Assembly: GCA_033977485.1 (NCBI GenBank)
Contig: CM066994.1
Coordinates: 10,480,001 to 10,544,000 of the forward strand
Length of the DNA stretch: 64,000 bases
DNA from: Hydrangea macrophylla
Lineage: Eukaryota > Streptophyta > Magnoliopsida > Cornales > Hydrangeaceae
Direction: 5' to 3'
The notes under the pieces are model-generated. The model had not been told where the DNA came from, searched no databases, and saw only the letters and a list, made by a program, of their open reading frames with translations. Positions 33,415 to 44,889 of the stretch are shown in pieces. The position numbers and the translations under genes were made by a program. How positions within the stretch are numbered: the first letter of the stretch is position 1; each line of letters opens with the position of its first letter.

Positions 33415-35567
33415 TGTCATGGCCAGGAGCTGCAAAAATAGAGAAAAAGAAATTTCTTTTTTGGGTCCATAGGGAATGACAAGTGAAAGTCACTAATTAT
33501 CCACACCATATAGCACTAGTCCGCAAGATAAACAAAAATAGTAATAAAATCAACTAAATAGAAAACATTTCTACCTTATTACAAACATCAGAGTGTGGTC
33601 CTTAGGATCACGACAGGTCTAGAGACAATATATGCCCAAGTACCCGTTAACTAAAACAAGTACAACAGATATGTAAACTAGATATAATTATCTTCAAATC
33701 TTCAGCTAGTATAAGGATAATCATCAGCTTAACATCCTTCCCCAGCGTAACCGGCATCAGTAGGGCCACCCTCTATAAAATCCCCCTCAGGGTAGTAGCT
33801 GTCATCATAAGCTCCCTTACTGTAGAATAAGGCACATGGTAGTCTGGACGGGAAATGTCCAGGCAATAACGGCCGTCAGCTTACTGAGAGCTGAGTGAAT
33901 AGAAACTAATAGAGTATCAATATAACAGATAACAAGTTACTGAAGTCATAAGATATAGTTCTACTAAATAATATCTTCTTTGTATTCCAAATGTCGTTAC
34001 TCAACCCTTATCGTTTGATTATTCCAAGACCGATAACCAACATACTCTGACTAAAAAAAACAGACTCAATCATTTCACATATATAGACGTACCATCATTC
34101 TGTCCATTATTCGTTAAGGATATAAACCATCCATCGCAATCATGGACACCATGTCAGTCCATCCCCCACTCGTTAAGGATATAAACCATCCACCGCATGT
34201 CAGGGATACAACGCTTTGAATAACAACACATCAAATCTATTGCCATGACTCATCGTATGATACCAGTGATCCCCATCCATCGCTCATTAAGGATATAAAA
34301 CCATCCACCGCTTGTTAAGGATATAACGTGGAATCATCTAGCTATCTCTGAACTACATAGTCCTGCCCACTGCTCGTTAAGGATATAAACCATCCACCGC
34401 ATGTGAAGCATATCATGACCAGGCGTCCGCCCACGTACCATTTCCAGAACTTATCAAACCTACTTAAGCTTAGTACTAATACTGATATATGACTACTCTC
34501 ATGTGGCCTGACTACTCTGATTGAAATAAACGGATACCGAACTCATACATGAACTGTATAGTATCTAACGTCATTACGTTAATTTATTATTCTTAAGCAT
34601 ACTTATCTGTGTTGTCATATAATCCCGGATTAACCCCATATCACATAGTAGAAGTCTGAATCGAAAATCGAACATCCAAACCTCTTATATAATAAACAAA
34701 AAAACTAAACCAAGTTTTGCAAATCTCGATCGATTGAAATCATTTCGATTGATTGAGGGAAAGTAATGTTCGAGCGATCGAAGTCGCTTTGATCGATCGA
34801 ACCTTCGATCGATTGAACTCTATTCAATCGCTCTAGAGTCGTCTTCTCCAGCAGATTCGCAAAATAGCATATATAAACATCCTAAGGACGTGGTTAATAT
34901 GTCTAAACATATTAAAAACTTATAAAAACATTATATAAATGAGACCAAGTGAGTAAAACTCACTGAACGTCGTAAGGGCACGTTTGGCAAAGCTTTAGCT
35001 TCAAGAAGCTCCTCCAATGGCCTCCTTTTTTCTCTCTCTGCTCCACTTCTCTGTCTTTCTCTCTAATCCTCTTTTTCCTCTGGTTCTTTTTCTTCTCTGT
35101 TTCTCTCTCTCTCTCTCTCTCTCATAGAATATATATGGATATATGTGTATATATATACTAAACACAAGTACACACACTCTCAAACTCACAAAGGTTTAGC
35201 AAACCTCACACACACACACGAGTACAAGGTTTATATAGAGGGGAGGGGTGCAGGTGGCTGTTTTGGCGCGAAACCTGGGAATTCTGATCATTACAAGTTC
35301 GATCAAGCGAAAGTAGTTCGATCGCTCAAATGCAGATCGGTCAAGTTTGATCGATTGAAAAAGGTTTATCGATTAAAGTGGGGACCACATCATAAATTCA
35401 GGTCAGTAGGGTTTCGATCGCTTGAAATGGGTTCAATCGCTTAAACTCTGAAATGTTCGATAGCTCGAAAGGACTTCGATCAATTAAAAGTGAAACTTTA
35501 GATATGAACAAGGGAAAGTATATAGAATTTTTCTGTATAAATAATATTGAAAATATAGGGTATTACA
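33415..35567 (-). repeat. 5' LTR of the Gypsy element
   Basis: 2153 bp. On the minus strand it begins TGTAATACCC at 35567 and ends ATGACA at 33415. A TATA box (CTATATAAACC) lies at 35239-35230. Short tandem units 'ccgctcgttaaggatataaa' are at 34120-34410 and a TCGATCGATTGAA-type motif cluster at 34725-34845 and 35285-35490. A CT/GA microsatellite lies near 35100. TSD GATAC follows at 35568. Confidence 0.9.
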
Positions 35568-36507
35568 GATACTTCTTAGGCCATGTTTGGAAAACTTTTT
35601 ATGAAAATCTAATTTTTAGAAATTTGGGAAAAACTAGGTTTAATTTATAGGAATCACTTAAAATTGGAGATCTGACATTTAATCTATTACCTAGTACTTC
35701 CCCTGAAGTTAGGAAGAAATTGCACGAGGTATGAATTCTTAACCTATGTAATATAAGTAATTTTGGATGCTTTGGATATTGTGTATAAAATTGTGATCCT
35801 GACAAAATTCATGTGTTAATTTAGGCCCGTTAATTTTAGTGAGTATGCATAGAAAAGCATGGTGATATGATTATGTGAGTATGCTAAATGATTATGTGCG
35901 TCAAATGGGAGTTTGGTATAATTTCATGCCGGGGTACGTCTCTCGATGTTTGAGAGGTTTAGTAACGACGACTACTTGCTTGGTTTGGGAACTGGCCCTG
36001 CCAGAGCAGTTGGATGCAATGGTTGATAGACTTTAGACTTGCCATTGGCATCGCAGTTTAAGATTTAAGACTTGCCGATATACTGGATGAATGTGTATCT
36101 CTCTTCCCAGAGACTAAATTATGTGATTTAGATGTTTAAAGCATGAATTTCCTTATATACATTTGTTTAGAATTGTACACTCAGCATATAGCTGAGCAGT
36201 GGAGACTTCTTCCATTGCAGGTTATAAGAGAAAGGAAAGTAGAAACAAGAAGAGTGAGGCCGAGGTGACGACGGGGAACATCCTTGTTTATGTTTTTGCT
36301 TTCCTTTTCAACATTGTAATAAGAACTTCGAATTCGTAACATGATATAATAGGAATTCGTATATGTGGTAAACTCCATGTAATGTAATCTGTGGTAAACT
36401 CCATGTAGTTATGGTTTGAACGTTGAAATATGGTGTGTTTATGTTGTAATTAGTTTGGGGAAATCACAACTTTGAGATGCTTTAGAATGGGCAGAATTGT
36501 GGGAGAT

Positions 36508-36790
36508 CAGTCGACTGTGTCCCGACACAGTCGACTGGACCCCTGTTTTTAAAATAAGACCTTTCAATTTTCAAAAGCATTAGTCGATTGGAAGATGAAA
36601 AATAGTCGACTGGAAAATGTTTTCAAACACCCATTCTGCTGGAGCTAGTCGAGTCGATTGGAGGGTTACCAGTCGATTGAGAATTTGAGACCCCAGTGAA
36701 CTGAGTCCTCGACACAGTCAACTGGATTGGGCTGCTGAACTTTTAAACTTTCTGCAATTGACCTACAATCGAGTGGGTCCTCGCCACAGT
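36508..36790. repeat. AGTCGACTGG motif cluster in the outer solo LTR
   Basis: Around eight copies of (C)AGTCGACTGG or its diverged forms. The first pair forms a perfect 14-bp-arm hairpin: CAGTCGACTGTGTC, two C's, GACACAGTCGACTG (36508-36537). Confidence 0.75.
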
Positions 36791-37155
36791 CGACTGGACC
36801 TCTGTTTTCAAAATGGATCCTTTTTGGAAGTGTTTCAACTGAGCAAAACTTTTTATATCCTTGATTTTAATGAATTTTACTTATATTTCTGCCGCTATTT
36901 ACTTTAACGGAACTGGATGAGCCTTGGTGGAGTGTCACGTGTCTTGTTTCCGCGCGTAGCAGGATGGGTCGTGACACAAACTCACCCCTGAAGAAGGGGC
37001 TTTAGTATCAACAAAGGATACTTTGTTCAATTTTAAAGTTAAGAGAGTGTCAGTGAAAAACGTCATAGTTTCAAGGGTGTTACTGTAATTTACCCAATAT
37101 TAAATTCAACGGTTATACAAGTGACATGGTATTTCAACCCAATTAAATTATCAAC

Positions 37156-37291
37156 AATGCTAGGAGCACAAACACTTACAAACACATTCTATCTCTTTCC
37201 TGGGTGGCACTGTGGGGTCTGGATAATTTCAGTGAACCCAACAGTGCCACCCATGAAACACATAGAGTGTGTTTATGCCCCAAGTATTACC
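37156..37291. mobile_element. Hairpin MITE
   Basis: Imperfect inverted arms: left 'aatgctaggagcacaaacac' against right 'gtgtttatgccccaagtatt', with the centre 'gggtggcactgtggggt' pairing with 'acccaacagtgccaccc'. About 136 bp, non-coding. Confidence 0.6.
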
Positions 37292-37305
37292 CTTAAATTA
37301 TGGAT

Positions 37306-37519
37306 AATTATATAAACACCCTTCATGTATTGTTCTTTTTCACTAACGCTATTTTAAACTAAAAAAACTCAACAAACTGACCCCTCAACTATGTGAGAGA
37401 TAGTATTTGACAAGGTCAATATAAGAAGAAAAATGGTAGTTGAGAGGTCAATTTGTTGAATTTTTAATTTATGGGGTATTATTCAAAAAAGGCAATACAT
37501 GAGGAGTGTCTATATAATT
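37306..37519. mobile_element. MITE with AATTATATA-type ends
   Basis: The left end AATTATATAAACACCCTTCA pairs with the reverse complement of the right end (AATTATATAGACACTCCTCA), both followed by TGTATTG. 214 bp, non-coding, MULE-like ends; no clear TSD. Confidence 0.65.
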
Positions 37520-37539
37520 TACTTAAATTCCCATTCCAT

Positions 37540-37552
37540 CCCCCCCCCCCCC

Positions 37553-37586
<34 letters not shown>
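37540..37586. repeat. Poly-C run and CT microsatellite
   Basis: 24 consecutive C followed directly by (TC)n. The length may be an assembly estimate. Confidence 0.9.
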
Positions 37587-37587
<1 letters not shown>

Positions 37588-37612
37588 GGAATCCCTTTTC
37601 AAATGGGTGCAA

Positions 37613-37731
37613 TTTTGCTCACCCTTTGCTAACCATCCTCTCCCATTAGCTAATGCAGTAGATAATTAATTAGTGGTGTAAAGTACTAGACCCCACATCA
37701 TTAGCCAAACGGGAGAGGAGGGTGAGCAAAG
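37613..37731. mobile_element. MITE, 'GCTCACCC/GGGTGAGC' family, copy 2
   Basis: Left 'ttttgctcaccctttgc' and right 'gggtgagcaaag', with inner inverted 'catcctctccc'/'gggagaggag'. It matches the ends of copies at 285-413 and 53721-53864. Confidence 0.6.
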
Positions 37732-38285
37732 AGTGAATAATGTTGGGTTAGCAAAAATGCATTCTTTTCAAATAAGCTCAAACTCTTTCCACATAAGCCT
37801 CAAATCTTCACTGTATTAAAGACTTTTCAAAGAATGGCCTAGTATCCCCGTTACAACTAATATTTACTCCTAAAGTTGGTCTTAGACTCTCGGGTTGGTA
37901 AATTGACTATAAAACCCCTATCATGTGATTCTAATACCCTTGTTGTTTGTCAGGTTTGCCCTTCTTTGATTAGTAGTGTTAGAATATTGTTAGAATACTA
38001 GTCTACATTCATTCACCACTGTACCTCTTTACATTAGTGGTCTAGATTCATTGTACTATTGTTGTAATACATCCTTGTATTACCTAGTAGTACTCTTCTT
38101 CCCTTAATTAGGATTCTCCCTTAGCCTATATAAAGGCTACCTATTGTAATGTTTAACACACATTTCAATACAATACAATTGTATTAATTCATCTCTCTCT
38201 CTCTCTCTCGCTCTCTCTCTATCTCTCATTTACTCTTAATATGCTATCAGACCTATAAGCTCCTACTGACCTCTTCCTCATCCCA

Positions 38286-41200
38286 GTGACCTCTCAAGAG
38301 GAAAGTATGCTCTGTGGTTGCCACAATAGTAGATCCTCCACATCAGAAATCCCTCTTGTAGTTGCCTCAGTTTGTAGTCGTGCCCCCTCAGCCTGCCACC
38401 TTCGCTGCCCGGTATCCTCATTCCGATCAACTCCATCACCGTGCCACCTCTACTCGAGTTCTGCCGCTGTCACTGCCTTTGCCGCTCGGCCACCACCACC
38501 CATATCGGTTCTACCACTCTCAGACTTATTTTACACATCATGGAGCCTCTCACAAATCCCTCATACAGATACTGTAACAAATCAGGACATATTCTGCTGG
38601 ATTGTCCTATCAGAGTGTGTACTTTTTGTCACAAACGTTGACCAGGGCACTATCTCAATGATTTCAATGTGAATCCTACTTGATATTCACAGGATAATCG
38701 GGCCTGAGGTTGTTCATCATCATCCACTGCTGTTTCTGCCAAGGGGTCATCATCCACTGCTGTTTCTACCAAGGGGTCATCATCTTTTAAGCTCCTACCC
38801 CTTCATCCATCTCTGTTTCCCTCCTTGTGGATATCATCAAACGAATTCTTGATCATTCTGGTAACACGTCTCCTGCTCTATCTTTTTCCCCAAGTACATC
38901 TTCTTGGTTCTTTGATTCTAGTTGATGTAACCATTTAACCTCTGATCCAACTATATTCTGTACCAAATATTCTACCCATAATGCACCATCCATACACACA
39001 GCTGATGGTTCTCTATGAACGTCAGTCACATAGGACAAGACTCCACCACTCACACATCTCTCCCTAACACTTATATCATTCTTAAACTCACTTTAAATCT
39101 TATATCTGTTGGTCAATTATGTGAACTCGGACTTACCATCTCTTTTTTTAATTCTGGATGTCTGGTACAAGATCCACACACAGGACAAACTCTTGGAATT
39201 GGTCGTAAAATTGGACGATTATTTTAACTTAACAATCTCCATATACCATCTGGCTGTATTTCACCTACTCAAACTGCAACTTCAGTATCGTCCTCCTTAC
39301 CTTTTCACCTCTGGCACTCTCGTTTTAGGTCATGTTTCACTAAGTCGGTTAAAATCCTTAGCATCTAGTGGCCAGTTAGGTAAAATTAAAGTTGAGAATG
39401 TTGATTGTCTACCTTGTCAACTTTCCAAACAACCAGCATTACCATTTAATAATAGTGACTCTGTGTCCTCTACACCATTTGATCCAATTCACTCTGATGT
39501 TTGGGGTCTCTTTCCAACTGTCACAATGGGAGAATCCAGATATTATGTAATCTTTGTCAATGATTTTTCACGATACACTTGGCTATATCTAATGAAAAAT
39601 CATCTGAATTACCCCAGGTTACTTTAATTTTACCAACATGATCAAAACTCAATTTTCTTGCGATATCAAAGTGTTTCGAGCTGATAATTCCCAAGAATAC
39701 AAAGAAAAAGGTGTTTTAAATTTTCTTCGCCAGCATGAGACTCTTCCCCATTGTTCCTGTCCAGGCACCTCCCAACAAAATGGGAGAGTCGAGCGCAAAC
39801 ACAGACATATTCTTAATACTGCTCGAGCTCTTCTCACATCTGCTTCATGTCCTGAACAATTTTGGGGAGAGGCTGCCCTCACTGCCATTTACACCATGAA
39901 CCGTGCCCCTTCTCCCACTACTAAAAATCAGTCACCGTATGGACGTCTCTATAACCACCCTCCTGACTCTAATACCCTTAAAGTCTTTGGTTCAGCTTGC
40001 TTTGTCATACTACAGCCACATGACCGCATAAAACTAGAATCTCGAGCCTGTTTATGTTGTTTCTTGGGGTATGGTATTGAATACAAAGGTAGGGATGGCA
40101 ATTTACCCCGCCCCGCTGGACCTCCGCCCCGCCCCGCTCCTAATGGAACGGGTTTGGATGAGTTATAATAGGAGTAGGAGTGGATTTGGTATGGAAATAT
40201 AAAAACCCTATAGGAGTCGGGGCGGAGTTGGTATCCATGAAATACTACCATTTAAAACCCGCCCCGCCCCGATTAATTCATTAAGTTACTAAATTACTCT
40301 CATACTTACAGTTATTTACAACTAATTAGGGCATATATGTACATCTCTTTCTCTTCAGTATTAATATTTTAATTTCTGAATTGTGATTAACAAATTTAGA
40401 ATCATTTGCGTGATTGATTTTTAAGAAATCAAGCCAAAATTAAGTGGGTTTTGAATTATAAAAGAACATTTAATTTTGGAATGGTGATTAACAAACGGAG
40501 TAGGAGTGTAATAGGAGTACCCGATAGTAAACGGAGTAGCAGTGGAGTAGGAGTTGGTATTTTACTTAAACGGGACGGGGCAGAGTCGGAGTAGGAGGAA
40601 AATAAATGGAGTAGGAGTTGGTATAGGAGAACTCCGTACCAACTCCGACCCATTGCCATCCCTATTTAAAGGCTATCGGTGTTGGGACTGTTACTCCAAA
40701 CGTCTTCGTGTGTCACGTCATGCTGTCTTCTGGGAACATAAAATGTTCTCCTCCATGTACCAATTTTATCTATCTTCTGCCAGTACTCCTTTCTACATTA
40801 CTGATCCCTTAGTAGATCTATTTCCTGACACCCTAGATACAAGTTCTCATTTTGAATCAACATCTTCCCCTGGTCCTCTTCCCACATCCACACCTACAGA
40901 TTCTTCATCTGATTCATCCATCATAGTCTCTACTGAGCTGTCTGGTCCATCTGATGGGTCTATACTAGACCCTGATCCTCTTCCTAGACGTAGCGACTGA
41001 GTAAAAACTCCTCCAATTCATCTACGGGATTACCATTATTTTTCAACAATTCTCTTTCACCATGCATGAGCCTCAATCTTACTATGAGGCCAACTCTAAC
41101 CCTCTTTGGCATAAAGCAATGGATGATGAACTACAGGCTCTTGATCAAAATCATACTTAGGATTTGGTGGACCCACCAAATGGCAAGAACGCTATGGGAT

Positions 41201-42540
41201 GCAAGTGGGTTTACAAAATCAATACTTACTTTGACGGGTCCATTGATCGCTATAAGACTCGTTTAGTAGCCTAGGGATTCACACAAGAATATGGGATCGA
41301 TTTATAAGGAGACTTTTGCCCCAGTTGCCCGTCGCACTTCAGTTCATAGCTTAATTACAGTTGCTAGAGTCCGTTGGTGGGAATTATTTCTAAATGGTAA
41401 CCTCACTGAAGAAGCCTACATGCAACCTCCTCTTGGTTATCACCACCATCCTCACCAGGTTTGCAAACTTTGTTGGGCTCTCTATAGTCTTAAGCAAGCT
41501 CCTCGGGCTTGGTTTGCCAAGTTTAGCACGATTGTTTGGGACTTCGGATTCACTTCTAGCCCACATAACTCTACCCTCTTCATCCGCAAATCAGACCGTG
41601 GTACTATCTTTCTCCTCCTCTATGTGGATGACATGATTATCACCGGAGATGATACATCTGTAATCTTGGATCTCAAAACTTATCTCAGCCAACAAGTTAA
41701 AAAGAAAGATCTGGGGAAGCTTAACTATTTTCTGGGCCTTGAGATCACTTCCAGTTCCGATGGATATTATCTCTCTCAAGCCAAGTATGCCTCTGACTTG
41801 CTTACAGGGGCAGGACTTACAGACTGCAAGACTAATACCACTCCTCTCGAGTCTAACTGTAGGCGCACTCCTATGGATGGTATACCCTTGAATGATCCTA
41901 CTCTATATCGTCAACTAGTTGGGAGTCTCGTTTATCTGATAGTTACCAGACCTGATATCTCATATGTTGTCCATATTATAAGCCAGGTTCTTTCTACTCC
42001 TCGCTCTCCTCATTATGCAGCAGTTCTCTGCGTTCTTAGGTACATTAAGGGGACTTTGTTTCATGGCCTCTACTTCTCTGCTCACTCTTCTCTTGAGCTA
42101 CGTGCCTACTCAGATGCAGACTGGGCAGGAGATCCTACTAATCATCGTTCCACCAATGGGTATTGCTTCTTCTTGGGTGACTCTCTCATCTTTTAATGCA
42201 GTAAGAAGCAAACTGTTATTGCCCGCTCTAGTACAAAAGCTGAATATCATGCCCTTGTTGATACCACTCAGAAACTTATCTGGCTAAGCTAGTTACTTGA
42301 GGACAAGGGGGTCAACCATCCCGTTGCTACAATCATTTGTTGTGACAATCAAAGTGCCATTCAAATTGCTCAAAATGATGTATTCCATGAACGTACTAAA
42401 CATATTGAGATCGACTGTCATTTTGTACGTCATCATCTCTCTTCTGGTACCATTTGTCTTATCCAGTCTCCTCCATCGATCAGACTGTTGACATTTTTAC
42501 CAAAGCTCATCCACCAGGACGTCTTCAGGATTTCATTTTC
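38286..42540 (+). pseudogene. Copia gag-pol remnants
   Basis: The zinc knuckle at about 38570-38640 reads YCNKSGHILLDCPIRVC. The pre-integrase and integrase segments at 39320-40080 include GHVSLSRLKSL, a C..C finger (DCLPCQLSK), HSDVWG with a catalytic Asp, RADNSQEY with the second Asp, and NGRVERKHRHIL with the catalytic Glu. After a MITE (40090-40664) the frame resumes with YRCWD and the linker Ser/Pro region. RT at 41290-42000 has KLCWALYSLKQAPRAWF and the catalytic LYVDDMIITG. RNase H at 42090-42400 has YSDADWAGDP and SSTKAEYHAL. At least four frame changes or stops are seen (for example before 39638, at 41276 and 42196). Confidence 0.92.
40090..40664. mobile_element. hAT-type MITE in Copia integrase
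   Basis: 575 bp with TAGGGATGGCAAT at the left and ATTGCCATCCCTA at the right. The 8-bp TSD is TACAAAGG (40082-40089) against TTTAAAGG (40665-40672), two mismatches. It splits the conserved integrase C-terminal sequence EYKG/YRCWD. The interior is rich in 'ggagtaggagt' and 'cccgccccg' blocks. Confidence 0.88.
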
Positions 42541-42666
42541 AAACTCAAGTTGGTTTCCATTCTACCACATTTAGAATACTAGTCTACATCCGTTCACCAT
42601 TGTACCTCTTACATTTGTGGTATAAATTCATTGTACTATTATTATACTACATTCTTATACTACCTA

Positions 42667-42951
42667 GGCTTAGTTTGGCCCCCACGTGGTGCTTCTCCTT
42701 TTTTAAAGCACAATTTAATGTTAATTCATTTAGTTACTAGTTTATGAGCTTTGCAAAAATTGAACTTAGGGCTTTTTTGGAGGGAGCTTTTAAAAGCTCT
42801 AAAATGGAGCTTTTAAAAGCCCACGGTTGCTTTTTGGTTTCATGATGTCTTTTTGAAGAGTAGTATGCCACTTGTATAAAATTATCAAAGAACTTAGTAA
42901 TAAATTTCATAAGCTCCTTTTAAAAAGCCACATGGGGGGCCAAACTAAGCC
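42667..42951. mobile_element. PIF/Harbinger-like MITE in the Copia 3' LTR
   Basis: TIR GGCTTAGTTTGGCCCCC at the left and its inverse at the right. TSD CTA is at 42664-42666 and 42952-42954. 285 bp, non-coding. Confidence 0.8.
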
Positions 42952-42978
42952 CTAGTAGTATTTTTCGACTACCTATTA

Positions 42979-43270
42979 CTCCCTCCGTCCCATAATAAGT
43001 GTCCACATTTCTTTTTTTGGATAGTCCCACAATAAGTGTCCACTTTCCTAAATTGGTATATAACTTTTACTTGCTTTCCAAAATTACCCTTATAATAAAG
43101 ACAAAGTAGCATTTATTTGTGATCCAAAAACAAGCAAAAAGTCAAACACCAATCACATTTAAGGGTAAAATTGGAAAGTGACTCTTTAATGAACCAAAAA
43201 ATTAATATAAAACAACTTTCTTAAACATTATGCAAAATGGAAATGGACACTTATTATGGGACGGAGAGAG
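42979..43270. mobile_element. Stowaway/Mariner-type MITE in the Copia 3' LTR
   Basis: Ends CTCCCTCCGTCCCATAATAA and inverse TTATTATGGGACGGAG with TA TSDs. This is the widespread plant CTCCCTCCGTCCC MITE. A diverged relative lies at 50268-50567. Confidence 0.9.
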
Positions 43271-43342
43271 TATAATATTTAACACACATCTCAATAAAAT
43301 ACAATTGTATTCATCTCTCTCTCACTTACTCTTAACAAGTAG

Positions 43343-44820
43343 AAAGAAAATGACTAAAGTTCAATACCACCCAATTTTATGGAGTTTTCAGTTTGAGTCG
43401 TGTTTTGTTAAAGCATCATTTTGGTCTCAAGTTTTACACGCAACACATTGAAACTCCATTAAAATAAATATTTTTATAACTTGTACAATAATGCTATATG
43501 ATCCGTGAATCTAAGCAGGGAGGACAGCTACAATGATTCATCCTCTTCTCCCCCAAAACATGCCAAGGAATCCAATATCAAGTAATTTTTACGTAAACAA
43601 TGTCGTAATTCATTTTGCAGTTTGTGGTTAAATGCTGAAGCTGTGTTTGGTTCGTGGATTTGTTAAATAAGGAAAGGAAAATAAAACACTCAGAAAAGAC
43701 ACTTCTTATTTGGTTAGAAGGAAACAATCACAAATACAGAAAAAGATAGAAAAAAAATTAAATTGATTGAATATTATATTCGTTTTCTCTTTTCTTCAAT
43801 TCCTATATATTTAAATTTTAAAATTTTGATATTTTTTAAAGTATAGAGACACTAGAAAACAGAGGTCTTTTTCGATTTTTCCCCCCCCTTACTTTTTCAC
43901 TAAATCCTCAAAACCAAATAGAATTTTAGAATTCCTGCAGTAATGCCTGTCGGCTGCAATGGCTAGACAAAGTTAAAAACACAATGTGAGCCATTTGGGC
44001 CTTTTGTTGGGTCACACTATCTCTGTCCATTTACCCAACTTCAACATACCAAGGCCCTTTGTTACAAATGGGCTTAATCAGTTCCATTTCAGCTGAATCC
44101 AGTGTCCAGATCATTGGAGTAAAGGAAAATGGATGGAGGTATGTCTAATATTATGGTCCGTTTGATAAAACTGAAAGTTAAGTACTGAATATTAAGTACT
44201 GAAAATTTTAAGCCCAATACCATTTTTTTTGGGTGACAGAGCCCATTACCACTTCACTGACATTTTTAGCAGATCCAACCCTCAAACATCCGAAGAGACA
44301 TTTGGGCTTGTAAGGTCTTTTTCCTTTCCTCAGTTAGGTGTGCAATAAAGGGCTCGGCTATACTTTGTTTTTGTTTAGGTTTATTATACAAGTCTAAATT
44401 TAAGCCTATACTTCACGTTCGTATAGTAAATAAGTCAAGTTCAATCACACATGAATTCAGCTCGATAGAGCTCGTGACTTTACTTGAATATGGCTTGTAA
44501 GTAGGCTTGTGAAAAAGGCTATTAAACATATTTGTTAAGAGCTTGTATACTGTGTTGTTATATCATAGAATATGACTGTGTAGTTTTAGAGGATACCCCA
44601 GTTTGACTCGTTTATTTGAGTTAAGTCAATGTCAAGCTTGGATAAAAAGCTATTGAACATATAACAATTTATACGAGTCAAACCAAACTTGAATTTCAGG
44701 ATCATATTTGTTTATTTAATAAAAAATCTAAGCGTAAATTAAACATACATAAACTCAGCTCGATTCGGCTTGACTCGGTTCGACTCAACTCAACTAGACT
44801 TGGTATACACCATAGAAAAT

Positions 44821-44889
<69 letters not shown>

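Larger units (their letters stand above)
4127..35567 (-). mobile_element. Ty3/Gypsy element (Tekay/Del-like), minus strand, broken by two insertions
   Basis: TSD GATAC lies at 4122-4126 and 35568-35572. The surviving pieces are 4127-5139, 9931-10284 and 30246-35567, about 6.7 kb. Reading on the minus strand: 5' LTR (35567-33415), tRNA-iMet primer site (33407-33396), an acidic leader ORF (33273-32416), gag (31745 to about 30600), aspartic protease, the N-terminal end of the RT region, an RT fragment, and a truncated 3' LTR. The rest of RT, RNase H, integrase and half of the 3' LTR are missing between 5139 and 4127. The protease reading frame crosses the 20-kb insertion at the GTATG site and resumes at 10284, confirming that the parts belong together. 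Confidence 0.9.
3435..36976 (+). mobile_element. Outer solo LTR (split), TSD CAAAC
   Basis: Parts are 3435-4126 and 35573-36976, 2096 bp in total. It starts TGTCACACCC and ends GGTCGTGACA, with the 5-bp TSD CAAAC at 3430-3434 and 36977-36981. No internal region, primer site or second LTR is seen, so I read it as a solo LTR left by recombination. A TATA box (TATAAATA) at 3947-3954 gives plus orientation. The right part contains a cluster of CAGTCGACTG-type motifs (36508-36790). The ends resemble Tekay/Del-type Gypsy LTRs. Confidence 0.85.
3354..37095. mobile_element. Small MULE-type MITE split by a 33.5-kb nest
   Basis: The left half is 3354-3434 and the right half 36982-37095, about 195 bp in all. 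The left end GGATAAATTACAACACC pairs with right-end GGGTAAATTACAGTAACACC (reverse complement), then CCCTTGAACTAC with CCCTTGAAACTATG. The flanks are AATATTGAA (3345-3353) and AATATTAAA (37096-37104), 8 of 9 identical. Its left target overlaps the right target of the 954-bp MITE next door by 8 bases, so both elements used nearly the same site. This is the outermost layer of the nest. Confidence 0.78.
37977..43337 (+). mobile_element. Ty1/Copia retrotransposon, degenerate
   Basis: TSD AGTAG is at 37972-37976 and 43338-43342. The 5' LTR is 37977-38241 (265 bp, TATA box TATATAAA at 38127-38134, CT repeat near its end). The 3' LTR is about 42571-43337, enlarged by two MITEs. The decayed primer site TGCTATCAGACC is at 38242. 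The coding order gag, integrase, reverse transcriptase, RNase H is that of Copia. Stops and frameshifts throughout, plus a 575-bp hAT MITE, make it inactive. Confidence 0.92.
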
